Part shown: positions 11,430 to 35,339 of the stretch, one piece after another
How the letters are laid out: each line of letters starts with the position of its first letter
Numbering within the stretch: the stretch's first letter is position 1
Assembly: GCA_039621445.1 (NCBI GenBank)
Contig: CP154955.1
Span: forward strand, 4,769,284-4,833,283
Direction of reading: 5' to 3'
DNA length: 64,000 nucleotides
Origin: Euglena gracilis
Lineage: Eukaryota > Euglenida > Euglenophyceae > Euglenales
The notes under the pieces: generated by a model
The model's database searches: none
The model's input: only the letters and a program-made list of their open reading frames with translations
What the model was told of the DNA's origin: nothing
Made by a program: the position numbers and the translations under genes

Positions 11430-12260
11430 AAGGAATGTATGGTACTGGGTTTGATAACTAATTCTGGCAAATTAACTATCATTTAACGAATGGCATTCGC
11501 ATTCTTACTAGCTGAAACCGGGGGTAATGTATGCCACTGCGTGGGGTGGGGAAGGAGTTCCAGAGCAAATGTTTTGTGCAAGCGGCTGGGGAGCTGATTC
11601 CTTGAAATAACAAAGGAAACATCACAGCGGTCACACCCTGGGGGATGGCAGAGAGTAGCCAAATGATAAGCATCAAGGAACTTTCGATGCTTCTCAAACA
11701 AAAGGGAGCCGCACTCATGTTTTTTAGAAATCACAGCAATTCTGACCAGATTCTCTTTGGGAAATTATAAACCCCATGTAGGATGTACTAAACCCCCCAA
11801 ATATAGCCCCCCCAAACAATCCCCCGAATAGAACCCCCTCAAATGAATGCAAAGTATTTGGTACCGAATGACCTTCTCTGTCTATTATTTTGTGATTTTC
11901 TGTTGTTGAGGGTTTCTAATCTGTTGGTAAGGGTCCGTTAAGAAGCGCCAAGGGGTATTTCCACTCTCCAGTATCTCCGCTCTGTGTGATTAACATTCAA
12001 CTGTCCAGTGAAATCCCCCCAAACGCATTTTGGTGGGATTTCAGGGCCTTCGCTGAAGGCCTTCAGGCCTTCATGTTGGCTGCCTGATCAGTGTTTAGCG
12101 CAAAAGCAACGTTCATCTTTGGTGTCGCTGTCGCATTCATAGGGTGATTCTTTGGGAGTTCAGAAAATCCACAAGCCTTGGAAAAAAGACAGTTCAAAAA
12201 GGAAATTGTTGTTCATCCTTTGAATTCCAAGGGAACACAATTCCCAGACTTGTGTGGCAC
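11430..12260. other. No recognised gene
   Basis: Moderately AT-rich and largely unique. Two overlapping minus-strand frames at 11479-11734 lack motifs. GGCCTTCGCTGAAGGCCTTC at about 12045-12065 is a small self-complementary site of the GC-hairpin type. Confidence 0.4.
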
Positions 12261-12639
12261 ATGGAAGTAAGCCAGGTTCACGTATGAAGCCGTGGGAAGG
12301 CTCGTCACCTTCCGTCACCCCTGACAGATGGGCAAAAGTGGCCTCCACACATCATCCATGCCATCCCAGTGGCTTGAGATGCGACGTGATCATAGACATG
12401 CATTGTCTAAAAGGAAGCAACGCCTTCTCGTTCTCCAAGCTCATTGTGAGTGACTGCTCACATACCATCTTTAGTGTCATTCAGGATACTCAACCAAAGG
12501 AGCAACACTGGAGGTGGACATTTGGGACCCCATGGTCCCAAGGCGCAAATGCACGGGGGGCTGCAAGTTCTCCCATGAAGCCAGAGGCTGCCAACCTTGT
12601 CGACGTAACGCAGGTGTTTGCCGCAGGGAGCTTTGCAAG

Positions 12640-13120
12640 TTGAGGGTTGTCAGATGGTTGACAGATTGGCCGGCAGAGATGCAGCAAAATCGTGCAACAA
12701 CTGCTTGGGGCAAGCTTCACAGCCGAGGAGCAAAACGATGGATGTATTTGAAATGGAAGTAAAGGAATGGGCATAAGCCAAGAAGTTGTACTCCTGAATA
12801 AGCCGATTGTCATATGAAGGCAAAGGCAAAAGTGTCCTGGTCGCAGCTGTTGTCACCACGGCAACTTGCTTCCCAGCTTTTTTTGCCTTTTTGGGCTTCA
12901 AAGGGTGCAGTAGTTGGAACCCACACCCAGTCCTCTCCAAACGGGCAACGGAACAAGGGGGTGCATGTGAACTGGTCCTTGTGCCTTGCTTGAGATTGGT
13001 GCAAAAATCCAGGTTGACGTTCTGACTCAGAGCTGGACAAAAAATTTGTGTACAGGACGGATCAAGGAAAGCCCGGCCAAAATTGCACTCACGTCCAAGC
13101 CAGCCCCTCGGTCGCCAGCG
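12640..13120 (-). CDS. Duplicated coding block 1 (copy 1), unidentified product
   Basis: Homologous along its length to 47220-47700. In one minus frame both copies share CGFQ, then HP.KP.KAKK, then QVA.VTT.ATR, with most residues between also similar, so this is the likely coding frame. Copy 1 stays open for 96 codons (12650-12940). A Lys-rich patch follows the CGFQ motif. The family is unknown to me. The copies diverge toward the 3' end, so one or both may be decayed. Confidence 0.45.
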
Positions 13121-13130
13121 ACCACCTAGG

Positions 13131-13527
13131 TAAGTAAACCCCCCAGTGCGCAGTGCCCTAATTGTGCGCAGTGCCCCAATAAGTGCGCATCCCCCAAGGG
13201 TCCGAAACCACCTCCCTGAAAAGTGCGCACCTCCCCAAAAGCGAAATCACTGTCAGACCTCAGGTCAGAAAGTGCACACAATTCTCAGAACTGTCCTTCT
13301 CAGACCAAATATTTCTATCGTCCAAGCCAAAATTTGACACATAATCGCTTGACTCACAGCTTGAAATCACAAAATAGGAGGGGAACTGAAAAAAAGTTGG
13401 GGAAACATAAGTATATTGGGCTTTGCCCTGGAAAGTGCGCAGTGCCTTAATAAATGCGCACCCCTTGGGGTCCGAAACTATATCCTTAAAATGCATGCTC
13501 CCGTGCACTTTTGGGGGGGGGGCTGAT
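13131..13527. mobile_element. GTGCGCAGTGCCCTAAT element, copy A
   Basis: About 400 bp framed by repeated GTGCGCAGTGCC, TAAGTGCGCA and GGGTCCGAAAC phrases near both ends. It matches 18943-19299 in inverse orientation nearly throughout. The ends look like GTAAACCCCCC and GGGGGGG. It sits within the duplicated region but is absent at the matching place in copy 2, so it inserted after the duplication. Confidence 0.75.
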
Positions 13528-13799
13528 TGTGAGGGCTGCCCAGGAGAAGACTTCTGTCAGAGGAGGGAAAATAAAAAGCATGGAGATTCTCAAGAGCACA
13601 AAAAAGCACAGGTGGCGCATCCTAGAGTGGGCACAAACCCCAAAAGTGCAATCTCCGCAAATAACCTGGCAGGTCTCAACAACCTCGCAGGGGCCAGGCA
13701 ATGCAAGACGGCTCCAGTTACCTGACTCCCCCTTTTTTGAAGGGGGTGTCATTTGGAACGGCACTAACCTCAGAGGGGGGAAGGGATAAAATGATGTTT

Positions 13800-14150
13800 C
13801 CAGTGTTCCTCGCCAGGTGACTTGGAAGGGTTGGGCTTTGTTTGCCGTGTATCCACCGCCACCAGCGGAGGAAGGCCCGCAGCACCCCCTTGGGCGTCGG
13901 GGTGGGCGCTGACAAACTCCCACAGGCTGCGGTACCCCGCCGCCTTCCGCCAGCAGGGCTGGACAGGGGAGTTGGAAGGGGGCAAACCGAGTTCAACTTC
14001 AACCCACCAACAAACTTTGTGCACCGGCGAAGAAAACTGCACCGCAAAAAAAAACTCGGAAAGGGGGGGAAAGCAGCAACAGGCAAAACACAAACATTGG
14101 CAAAAAATAAATAGATTTGCAAAAAATAAAATAGATTTGCAAAAATAAAA
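13800..14150 (-). CDS. Duplicated coding block 2 (copy 1), unidentified product
   Basis: Matches 48110-48430. The minus frame AAGYRSLWEFVSAHPDAQGG in copy 1 corresponds to AAGYSRLWAFVSAYPDTQGG in copy 2, about 75% identity. Three of the base changes there are synonymous. This indicates a real exon under past protein-level constraint. AAGY.SL also appears in block 4 (RRRLKAAGYKSLL), so blocks 2 and 4 may encode repeats of one domain. Function unknown. Confidence 0.55.
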
Positions 14151-14159
14151 TTGTTGTGT

Positions 14160-14820
14160 GTTCTCCCTCTCCCTTTGCCAAATCCACTGGGATCATTCAG
14201 GAGGGAGGGAGCTCAAAATATCTTCCAGTCCAATTCTCTGCGTCAATCACAAAAAAAGGTTTTGAGCCAGGATCCATTTGGGAAGCAAACCCGACAGCGA
14301 CTGCCCTCCAGGGGTTTGGGGGCTGGCACACACATTCCCACCATCCGAGTGCATTTCAAGTTCCTGTGCCGCCCTGTTCACATGGAGCGCGGAAGCCACT
14401 GTCCCAACACACTGAGGTCAGCCGGCATGGAATGTTGCACCATGAACTCCCGCCCCCAGGAAAGTTGCCACCTTGGCGGGAGGTTTCTGGGCAAACTGCA
14501 GGACAAACAAAATTTCAGGATATGGGGGAATAAAAGGCCATACCGGGTGGGGGGGGGTGGGGGATTGGGGCTAGATAAAACAAGAACCGACAAAATTGGA
14601 AACCGAAAAAAATGGTGCCAAACCTGAAAAACGGCCCGGAAAAAAATTGGATTTGTTATGTGAAAACGTCCAGTTATGGCAAGATTTCTTCCATGGCAAC
14701 CAAAAAAAATTGAGGAAAATGGGGGAAAATTGGCAGGGTTTTCAAAAAGGGGCCGGAAAAAATTTGGCAGGACTTCTGTACGCCAATTTTTTCCCAATCA
14801 ATTTTTCCGGCCTCCTATCC
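14160..14820. other. No recognised gene
   Basis: Purine-rich and A-run-rich. Frames at 14151-14627 and 14378-14797 lack protein-like composition or motifs. Confidence 0.4.
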
Positions 14821-14834
14821 CCCCCCCCCGGTAC

Positions 14835-15310
14835 ATGATTTTTTGATGGAAAACCACATCCCAAAAAAATCTCAAATATTTCAGGGTTAAATTTGGTAGT
14901 TTTTAGGAGGGGGGTGGAAAATAACGAAGGTCAAAAAAAGTGGACCAATGGCACAATGGAAAGTTTACTGACATTTTTTGAGTTAGAATTTTTCTGGGCT
15001 TTCAATGGCTTTTTTCTTTTGATCCCATCCATCAAGATGAGGGTGGTCAAGGTCCTTGCCGACCACCCACACAACTCCCCTTCAGCCACGGGGTCAGCCG
15101 CAGCGAAACATTGGGCACACATGCCACCACACGATGAGCAACCCGGGGCGTCGGCACTGACGGTGAGGCTGGCGCCCTCCTTTTTTTTTTGCTTCAAAAA
15201 ACTCTCAAAACTAAATTTTCGAAAAAATGTTGAATTTTTGGAAGGTGTGAAAAAAAATGGGGTTTTGAGGGGATTTTGGGTTCCTGAGGGGCAGAGGCAG
15301 CCAAGTGGCA
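14835..15310. repeat. Dispersed repeat, related to 45.83-46.11 kb, split by a GC-rich segment
   Basis: 14835-15020 and 15190-15310 match 45830-46020 and 46020-46115 in order. Shared phrases include TGGAAAACCACAT, TTTCAATGGCTTTTTT and TTTTGGAAGGTGTGAAAAAA. Here the two halves are separated by about 160 bp of GC-rich, exon-like sequence that the other copy lacks. Confidence 0.7.
15022..15186 (-). CDS. Candidate cysteine-rich exon inside a repeat
   Basis: The minus strand reads SLTVSADAPGCSSCGGMCAQ, then CFAAADPVAEGELCGWSART. The Cys-rich composition contrasts sharply with the surrounding AT-rich repeat. It could be a host exon whose introns are repeats, or a fragment captured by the element, since the paralogous repeat at 46.0 kb lacks it. 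Family unknown. Confidence 0.4.
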
Positions 15311-15416
15311 CAGGCAGACCCCCCCCCCCCAGCCCAAGAGAAGGGCAGCCCAGCCACCAGTGTGGAAGGCCACGCCGCGCATGCTAAGGCAACACCCTGA
15401 CGGTAAAAAAAAACAC

Positions 15417-15435
15417 CCGGCGCCTTCGGCGCCGG
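15417..15435. other. Perfect GC hairpin with CTTC/TTCG-type loop
   Basis: CCGGCGCCTTCGGCGCCGG is self-complementary around a short TTC loop. It is the cleanest example of a stem-loop shared by several element families here. Surrounding element borders are unclear. Confidence 0.8.
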
Positions 15436-15539
15436 AAATCTTTTTCGGGACCAATTCTTCGGGTTTCTGTGTGTTGGGGCAGTCCTTAACTAAAAAAAAA
15501 AACCGTCCCTTATGGACCGCCCTGTGCGGGGCACCCCCC

Positions 15540-16320
15540 CCTGCTGGTAGTGATGCTCTCATTGAAAGAGCTAAGCAACCTCCCCACACTTTCATCCCCC
15601 TTTTAACTCCGATCCCCTGGGGCCGACAAAACAAATGATGACTTATAGCCCCCTCTGCGAAAAAAAAATTAGGCGCTTGGGACGGTTTTGGGGCAAATGA
15701 GACTTTCTCTTTGTGCACCATGCGCCCTGAAAACGCCAGTTTGGCGTATTTTATCGAAAATAGTGTCAGAGGAGGCATTTCAGGTCATTACACTTCCTGG
15801 GGGTGGGGCAATTGTAAAATAATTGGTTGCCAGGGACCCAAGACAATTATTGTAAATCAGATCCAATCTAGTCCAAAAAATCCTCCTTTTATCCACCCAG
15901 AAGGGGATGTGCTCCTGTGGGAAAGTCGGTTTGGAGGTGGTTGATGGACGGTGGGGGGGATGTCAAAGAAGGTTTGAGATCGAAAAAAAAAGGATGCAAA
16001 ATCCAGACAAAAAAATGAACCCACCCAAAAGATAGAACGCCCCAGTGTGGAAGTTCAATACTCGGGCAGAATTTCAAGGCTCCTAGGGGGTTTAAGATTT
16101 GGTGAATTTTCATTCGCCCGTAGATTGCCGTCGGCAGATGTGCTTTCCAGCAGCTGCAGTTTGGGATGTACCAGAAGAGCGTCATTTTCGAAGGAAAAAA
16201 AAGTCTGTGAGGAAAGCATGTTTGACTCCGGGGGATCGACATTCTCAAAGCATCTTTTCATTGATTCCCTTTCAGAGTGGGAGGGGTGTTCAATACTCCG
16301 TCGCCAAATCAAGTGCCCCA
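15540..16320. other. No recognised gene
   Basis: Mixed sequence. Frames here overlap on both strands without motifs. A C run is at 15534-15541 and GATCCCCTGGGGCC at 15610-15623. Confidence 0.35.
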
Positions 16321-16324
16321 GGGG

Positions 16325-16597
16325 AGATTTTTTGGGTGGGAGCAGAATGCCACTGCAGAGGAGCTGGGAGAATCGTTGCAGGTTCTGGATTTGTGGTTTT
16401 CCAACCGGCCATCATCACCCGCTGTCCTTGAGAGGAGTTGCATCTGGAGCCGTCAGTGGACTGTAACCTCCCTGCACGCAAGACTAGCACAGCGTCTGTG
16501 GGCTGCGGAGGCTGGGGAGACTCCAGCCAGATGCCTCCAGCGCCTGACGAGGGCAGGCTCTTGGGCACGAAAGATAGAGAAAGAATGGTTTCCCTAA
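16325..16597 (+). CDS. Candidate exon, helical, unidentified
   Basis: The + strand reads NATAEELGESLQVLDLWFSN, later SLHARLAQRLWAAEAGETPA and ARKIEKEWFP before a stop. The leucine/alanine pattern suggests amphipathic helices. An AG precedes the segment (GGGAGCAG), a possible acceptor. The opposite strand is also open, so the strand choice is a judgement. Confidence 0.4.
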   Translation, partial: RFFGWEQNATAEELGESLQVLDLWFSNRPSSPAVLERSCIWSRQWTVTSLHARLAQRLWAAEAGETPARCLQRLTRAGSWARKIEKEWFP

Positions 16598-16616
16598 ATA
16601 GCACCTCAGATCCCAC

Positions 16617-16720
16617 ACACACACGTGTGCACAGATACACACACAACCGGGGCCGCAACACATGCAACACAAACAAACACAGATGCAAACACTCACACGT
16701 GCGGACACACCGAGACACCC
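16617..16720. repeat. CA-rich low-complexity tract
   Basis: Imperfect ACAC and CAAACACA repeats over about 100 bp. Confidence 0.7.
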
Positions 16721-16824
16721 TTGGGGCAGGCAACCTCTGGCAGAACGAAAACCAAAATAGCACGATACCTCCCGAAAATACTTCCAAACAAACAACAATA
16801 ACCTCCGCCAAACAAAGCCTCAGG

Positions 16825-17527
16825 CAGGGTTCAACATACCCCCCCTATTGTCCAACGACCGGTAACCTCTGTCCTCTGACCGGGGGGGGGGGGGCGGTCG
16901 TTGGACACAGGGACAGGAAAAAAAAGTTTGCCGAAACCCCCCCAAACAGGTCAAAATTTTCCTTCCGGCGCTTCGCGTCCCCATTTCCAGCCCTGTCAAC
17001 AAATATTTACTCAAATAGCACCCAAAACTGACATCCTTGGACGATGGGCTGTGGGGTAGATGACAAGGGCAGGAGAAAAGCCTTTCAGGGCTGGCAAACC
17101 TCCAGTTTTCACACACCTGCAAAAAAAAACATCAAACCTCCGAAAAGGTGTCCTCTGACCGGGGGGTGGTTGTTGGACATAGGGGGGGGGGGGGGAAAGG
17201 CAGGTTGAGGGGTGGTCTGGACCCCTCCCCCTGCGGCCTGGGAGGGGACAGTGGCGTGATCTGGGTGAAATCCAATTTTCGACCCCTCCAAAATGGCCAA
17301 AATGCCATTTCGGGCAATTTTTTGGGGAAAAATAGACAAAATGCAAAAAAAATTTCGGTGCAAAGCGCCGGAAGGGAAAAATTGACCTTTTGAAGGGGGG
17401 TCCCAGGCACCCCCGAGGTCAGTACGGACCCCCTCCCCTCTGGTCCAGGATGGGGGGGGGGGGGGTGGGGGACACCCCCCACCTAACCGAACCCGAACCC
17501 CGTACACTTTCCTTATTTTGAACCCTG
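16825..17527. mobile_element. hAT-type MITE, CAGGGTTC family, with nested insertion
   Basis: Begins CAGGGTTCAACATACC and ends CTTATTTTGAACCCTG. Flanks GCCTCAGG (16817-16824) and GCCCCAGG (17528-17535) form a TSD with one mismatch. The right half (17200-17527) matches the interiors of the elements at 21751, 33150 and 54115. The left half holds a second foldback element between TTGTCCAACGACCGG and CCGGGGGGTGGTTGTTGGAC, which explains the extra length. Confidence 0.8.
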
Positions 17528-17539
17528 GCCCCAGGTGGA

Positions 17540-17766
17540 AGGGCCAATCGATATCCTTTTCAATATTGCGACCACCCAACGATGTGCCCAAGCAAGAGAG
17601 GGTCAGTCAGACGAAGTCAAGGAGCCTGGGAACGACCGTGGCGAGGCTGGGGAACGCCTGCGCGAACTGCGGGGCGGGGACGGCGCTCCGCCCGGTTCCG
17701 GAATGCAAACGGCATCGGGACGTGAGATTCGCCAGCGCCGGGTCGGTATGGCACAGGTATCAGGAG
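17540..17766 (-). CDS. Duplicated coding block 3 (copy 1), unidentified
   Basis: Homologous to 49280-49520. On the minus strand FAQAFPSLATVVPRLLDFV (copy 1) corresponds to FAQAFPSIITVVPRTLVLV (copy 2). Several third-position changes are silent, and both copies have TGA right after. This could be the C-terminal end of an exon or an intron start. AFPS resembles the AFP(S/T) segment of the mTERF exon 2, but homology is not shown. Confidence 0.4.
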
Positions 17767-18060
17767 TTTTTTAAGACCGGGGGGAGGGGGGGTCCCACCC
17801 ACCTGCCCCCCCCCCCGGGGGGGCCAGCCCCCAGGGGGGTCCCGGCGGACCCACTCACTTTTCCTCCGAAAGACGACCCCAAAAAAACGCGAAAATGCCA
17901 AAAACGCACTTTTTCAAAAAAAATTTGGCGCCTTCTGCGAGGAAAAGTATACCCCCCCCTGGGGGGACCCCTGGGGGGACCCCTGGGGGGGGGGGGGGGG
18001 GGCTCGGCCGGACCCAACCACCCTACACCCCCCAGGGGTCCAAGGCTAAAAACAAACGCC
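17767..18060. mobile_element. G/C-tract insertion specific to copy 1
   Basis: Interrupts the alignment with copy 2, which runs directly from GGTATGGCTGTG to CTGGTCTTTCTCAAG. It contains long C and G runs, tandem GGGGGGACCCCT units, and a degenerate hairpin TTGGCGCCTTCTGCGAGG. It may begin CAGGTATCAGG and end ACGCCTG. TSD not established. Confidence 0.55.
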
Positions 18061-18199
18061 TGACTGGTATTCTCAAGTTACTGAGTTTCACTCCCCCCTC
18101 CCATCCTTGGGGGTTTCAAAAACCTTGGAAGGTGGAGTTTGCCCTGGCAAAGGGTGTCTGGTCAGCTGGCCCCCAAAAATCGAGCTGGGTCTGCAGCAA

Positions 18200-18440
18200 A
18201 AGTGGATAAACACCTTCAACTCCCTCCCAAATATAAGCAACCGTTTGGTTGATTTTGGCCCAACACCCAGATATTAACAACCTCCAAAGAGAAGCAACCC
18301 ATGACTGTACAATGCGAAGGAATTTTCATCGAAACACAGAAAAACAGCAGAAATCAGCATACCCAAAAAAAAGCAACCCCTAAAGGAAAACAACCCTTGC
18401 AATAAAAGCAACCCATATAAAAGCAACCAAAAGGCCGTAA
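18200..18440. repeat. AAGCAACC-type repeats
   Basis: Repeated AAATATAAGCAACC, GAGAAGCAACCC and TAAAAGCAACC phrases. The same motif forms the ends of the element at 22218-22705. Confidence 0.65.
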
Positions 18441-18554
18441 AATGAGGGACAAGGTCGCCTTTCAATTTACACGTTTGGAGGCACGAGAGGCTATATGTGA
18501 TACACGACTGAAATGCATAAACACAAATATACGCAGAGACAATATTCTGAATAG

Positions 18555-18660
18555 TCGAAGCACCGTCGCCTTTAATAGCGACTTATACCCGGCCGCCTTC
18601 AAACGCCGCCGTGGAATTATCTCCCCCAGCTGCGATAAGTTCCGAGAGGCAGGCTTGGCA
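18555..18660 (-). CDS. Duplicated coding block 4 (copy 1): conserved exon, unidentified
   Basis: The minus strand reads PASRNLSQLGEIIP then RRRLKAAGYKSLLKATVL. Copy 2 (50818-50905) reads PASRNIAQLGERIT then RRRLKAAGYKSLLNVTVL. About eight of the base differences in the core are silent third-position changes in this frame, strong evidence of purifying selection and of the reading frame. The wider match is 18440-18940 to 50740-51110. The basic, helix-compatible sequence matches no family I can name. Confidence 0.6.
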
Positions 18661-18942
18661 CGCTTCCAAAGAAATAGAGCACAAAAAAATACTTTTCCTG
18701 ACGTTTGACACTGGGAATGATGCAAATAACTTCCTTCGCCATATCCAAATACACTTTCAAGTGGGAAAAAAGGGGGGAGAAATCAGGAAAGGCCGAGTCC
18801 AGGACAATATCTGCGAAAAAAATGGCAAGTATTGAGATCGAGAACGCTTGGTGAAGACATGAAGATGATATGCATATGGGGGCACCCAGGCGGGATGGGT
18901 TCTGCATTCTCCATGATTGCCAAGGGACTGACCCCCCCCCAA

Positions 18943-19299
18943 ATAAGTGCATGGGTGCGCAAATTTTAAGGACCCAAGGGGTGCGCACTAATTAGGGCGC
19001 TGCGCATTTATCAGGGCAAAACACAAAATAATTGATTTTCCATCACTCTTTTTCACTTTCCCCCTTCTTGTGATGTCAAGCAATGAGTCAAGTGATTATG
19101 TGCCAGATTTTGGGTTTGACTATAGAAATGTTTGATCTGAGAAAGACAGGAAACTCTGAGAATTGTGTGTGCTTTCCGACCCGAGATATGACAGTGATTT
19201 CCCCTTTGGGGGGATGCGCACTTTTAGGGAGGTAGTTCCGGACCCTCAGGGGTGCGCAGCTATTAGGGCACTGCGCACTCATAAGGGGGGTTTTACTCT
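18943..19299. mobile_element. GTGCGCAGTGCCCTAAT element, copy B (inverted)
   Basis: The reverse complement matches 13131-13527, including GCGCACCCC.NNGGGTCC phrases at both ends and a unique middle. It interrupts block 4; at the corresponding point of copy 2 (about 51070-51090) the sequence is continuous, which is an empty site. Confidence 0.75.
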
Positions 19300-19639
19300 C
19301 AGAGGGGTGTCCGGGTTGCTCTGCGGAGAGGGGGCATGATACACAACACGCACACGTGCCAGTCATGCTGGCGTTTGCACAAATACTGGAAATAATAAAA
19401 CTGGGAAAACGACCATTTGGTTCCGGGAAGGGGGTCCCGTGGACCGGCTGGAAAAAGGAGCTGGACCGCCCCCCGGCTGGTAGTTGGGACCCTCCCCCGG
19501 GGGGATCTGCAGCCCAAAAAGAAGCTGGTGGTAGGACAAAAGGTGCTGGATGGCTTCCCCTTGGCTTAAGAAAACCCCTGCTCTGGGCCATTGTCCTCAG
19601 GCAAAAAAATTGGCCCAACATTCATTTAAGCAAGGATGC

Positions 19640-19818
19640 GCTGGGATGGGTTTGACTGTTTGAGGAGTGGCAAACCAAAACCACCCAAGCCTCAAACTCA
19701 CGCAGTGAAACTTTGGATTGTGGCCGCATGTTCTCCAGTTGAGGCCTGGCTGGGGGGACGGGGTAGACTCCATAAAAGCTTTGAAATCTTCGACGAGAGC
19801 GGCGCTCATTGTGCGAAC
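19640..19818 (-). CDS. Duplicated coding block 5 (copy 1): exon with start codon
   Basis: After a pyrimidine-rich CCTTTCCTTCAG acceptor the minus strand reads VRTMSAALVEDFKAFMEST, then PSPQPGLNW. Copy 2 (about 51690-51867) has CCCTTTCCATCAG, then VLRMSAAPIDDLEAFMEST and TLTPWPGLNW. The shared acceptor position and silent changes support a real exon with a conventional intron upstream. The Met could be a start if the upstream bases are 5' UTR. Family unknown. Confidence 0.55.
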
Positions 19819-19899
19819 CTGAAGGAAAGGGGAAAGAACCAGACATCGGGAAGGGAGAATCCCTGGGGGCTGGCACTTTGGTCAATCAAATCGAACCCT

Positions 19900-20590
19900 C
19901 ATAAGGGCAAAAGTTGGGCATGCTTCCGATTAAGATAGAAGGTCACTTTTTTGCTTCATGCCCAACTTCACTGTCCCGCACCCAATGGGCGGAAATCTTT
20001 TTAAAAAAATGGTAAAGATTCAAAGAATGTTGGCAAACACTTACGGATGTTCTTGAAACCTGTGGTGAACATTTCTAAAGATCGTACCAGAAAACACCAT
20101 CCATTAAAGTGGATGGTACCAAAAGTGAGCTCAAACCTAAAATCACGGAAGATATTGTTAAAGAAAAGACTTATGGAGATTATCGTAACCCCTCCCCCAA
20201 AAATAACCCTAATAATAACCCTCCTGACAGCCATTAAAATCACAGAGAAAAAGAGGACGAATTTTGCAAAGTGTAACAAATACATCACAATCACATGGAT
20301 GGAATGGTGAAGAAAACATGCCAAGGTTAGTGTCAATTTTTTTTTAAAAAAGCCCTGTGATGCCAAGAGTAAACATTCCAGCTTGTCGAGGCCTTTTGGG
20401 GTCGAGTTTTCACTTTGAAAGTTGCCTTAATAATAAACTGCCCTGGGGCCTGACTCAAGGTGTTCAAATAATACACCGGGGGTTATTTGGCAGGTTTTAC
20501 TTTGCCATATTTTACACTCATATTACACCATCATATACCACTCAACTTTTGGGTTCAATTGCTTCATTTATATTCAGTTAAATTCTGCAT
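19900..20590. other. No recognised gene
   Basis: AT-rich. A minus frame of 121 codons (20001-20366) is hydrophobic and Phe-rich, as expected of translated A-rich DNA. The corresponding interval in copy 2 (51.9-58.8 kb) is unrelated. Confidence 0.4.
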
Positions 20591-20759
20591 TTTTCTGGAT
20601 ATATCTACTTCCGACCACCCATAGTAAACACAGACCCACTCAAAACGTGGCACTTTCAAGCAGGAGCTGCAAGAAAACTCGAAAACATATACGGCAAGTT
20701 GGACTGTAATCTATCCTCGAACGCAGGCCAGCAAACATCAGAAATAAGCAATCTATAAA

Positions 20760-34071
<13,312 letters not shown>

Positions 34072-34299
34072 CCGCTGCGAATGACCCACTGTCCTTCTCT
34101 CCCTTGATCCCTTGATTTCAAGGACCCTGGCGGGAGCTAGCCAGCCGGGTGAAAAAGTGCTGGCTTGGAGGAAATGCGTTGGCAGGACACCCCATGGGGG
34201 GGAGGTTCGGGGGGGGTCCCCCTGGCTTCCAGCTGACCCCAGCTAGAACTCAAAAAAAAGCGGGAAATTCTGAAATGGGCTGAGATTTTTCACAGTCTT

Positions 34300-34640
34300 C
34301 AGCCACAGTCTTCAGGTGTGCACAAATGCGTGCACCGACCACTCTGGACACAAACAATGTATCACGGCACACAAACAGGCTTCACTCCCCTGAGACTTTC
34401 TAAATAATGCAAGCTGGATGGGCATACGACGCAGTGCTGCTCTGAAGACAGGCAAAACTGTATTGTATTGAAAAAACGTGTGTGCATCAAATACAACAGT
34501 GGTTGGTGTGTGCAAACAAGCACGTGGTTGGTGAGCGCATTTGCACAACCACCTGTCAGTCTGTTGCAAAGATGCACGTGGTGGGCGTGCGCAAATGCGC
34601 ACACCCACACCTACGACGATAGCAACGTTTCAGACAGAAC
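34300..34640. repeat. Repeat with GTGTGCAAATGCGCAC palindromes
   Basis: Contains GTGTGCACAAATGCGTGCAC, GAGCGCATTTGCAC and GTGCGCAAATGCGCACAC within about 300 bp. Related to the repeats at 30.2, 38.9 and 46.4 kb. Confidence 0.65.
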
Positions 34641-34809
34641 ACATCATAATCTGCCCCAACCAACCACCTGCCATGGCTCCTTTGGGTTTACAACTCCAGC
34701 TGCCACACCCTCTCCTCCGTCGTCAGGTTTTTCAGGGGCCGATTCTTGCCCAATTGACAGGTATGTCCCATGGATTGCAGATCTCTAGTGGGCGGCACCA
34801 GGCTTCTTT

Positions 34810-35015
34810 TTAAGGAATGTCTCCCCCCAGGGGGGTGGGTGCTATGACCAGGCAGGGGGTAGGGCACTTTCGATCCCCCCTGGGGAGGGGGTCAGGTTTT
34901 GGGCTAGGCAGTGCTATTGCACACACCCTGGTGCCAAAGGCGCCAGGAACCCGGAAATGGCTATCTTCAAAGGGAAATGGCTGGGTTGGCATGCACCGGG
35001 GGCTGAAACTGACCT
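34810..35015. repeat. G/C-tract element with GGTGCC..GGCGCC hairpin
   Basis: C and G runs and GGTGCCAAAGGCGCC near 34940, typical of the short elements in this window. It abuts the left end of the 3-kb transposon. Confidence 0.5.
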
Positions 35016-35210
35016 CCCACTTAGGCGGCCGAATTCGCACTTAAGGGTTTTTCCTTTGAAATGGGCGCATTTGCGCAAATGCGCAAATTTTACGTAACCC
35101 CTGGGACCCTGTTCCCTGACACCCGGAACACGATTTAAGAACCGTTACACCCCTCTATTGGAGGGGATTAACTCCCAGAAGTTTGGTGTGAATGCTGCTT
35201 ACCAGGTGAC

Positions 35211-35339
35211 GTGAATAGGGCTGAGGGTGAGACTTGTGCTGTTGTACATCAAACAGGAGAGAGGCACACACCCCTTGTTACGACACTTGGAAATGGTGCT
35301 GACGTCCTGGCTGAACTGACTGTGATACTGCCGCCACCG
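35211..35339 (+). CDS. Candidate exon in the 3-kb transposon
   Basis: The + strand reads HQTGERHTPLVTTLGNGADV, then LAELTVILPPP, immediately followed by GTAAGA, a good splice donor. Short, and no family recognised. Confidence 0.3.

Noticed and set aside
17620-17770. A MYND-type zinc finger on the plus strand (CANCGA ... CKRHRDVRF)
   Set aside because: Spacing recalls MYND, but three expected zinc ligands are missing, and the paralogous block at 49.36-49.51 kb does not preserve this frame. The minus-strand frame is the one conserved.
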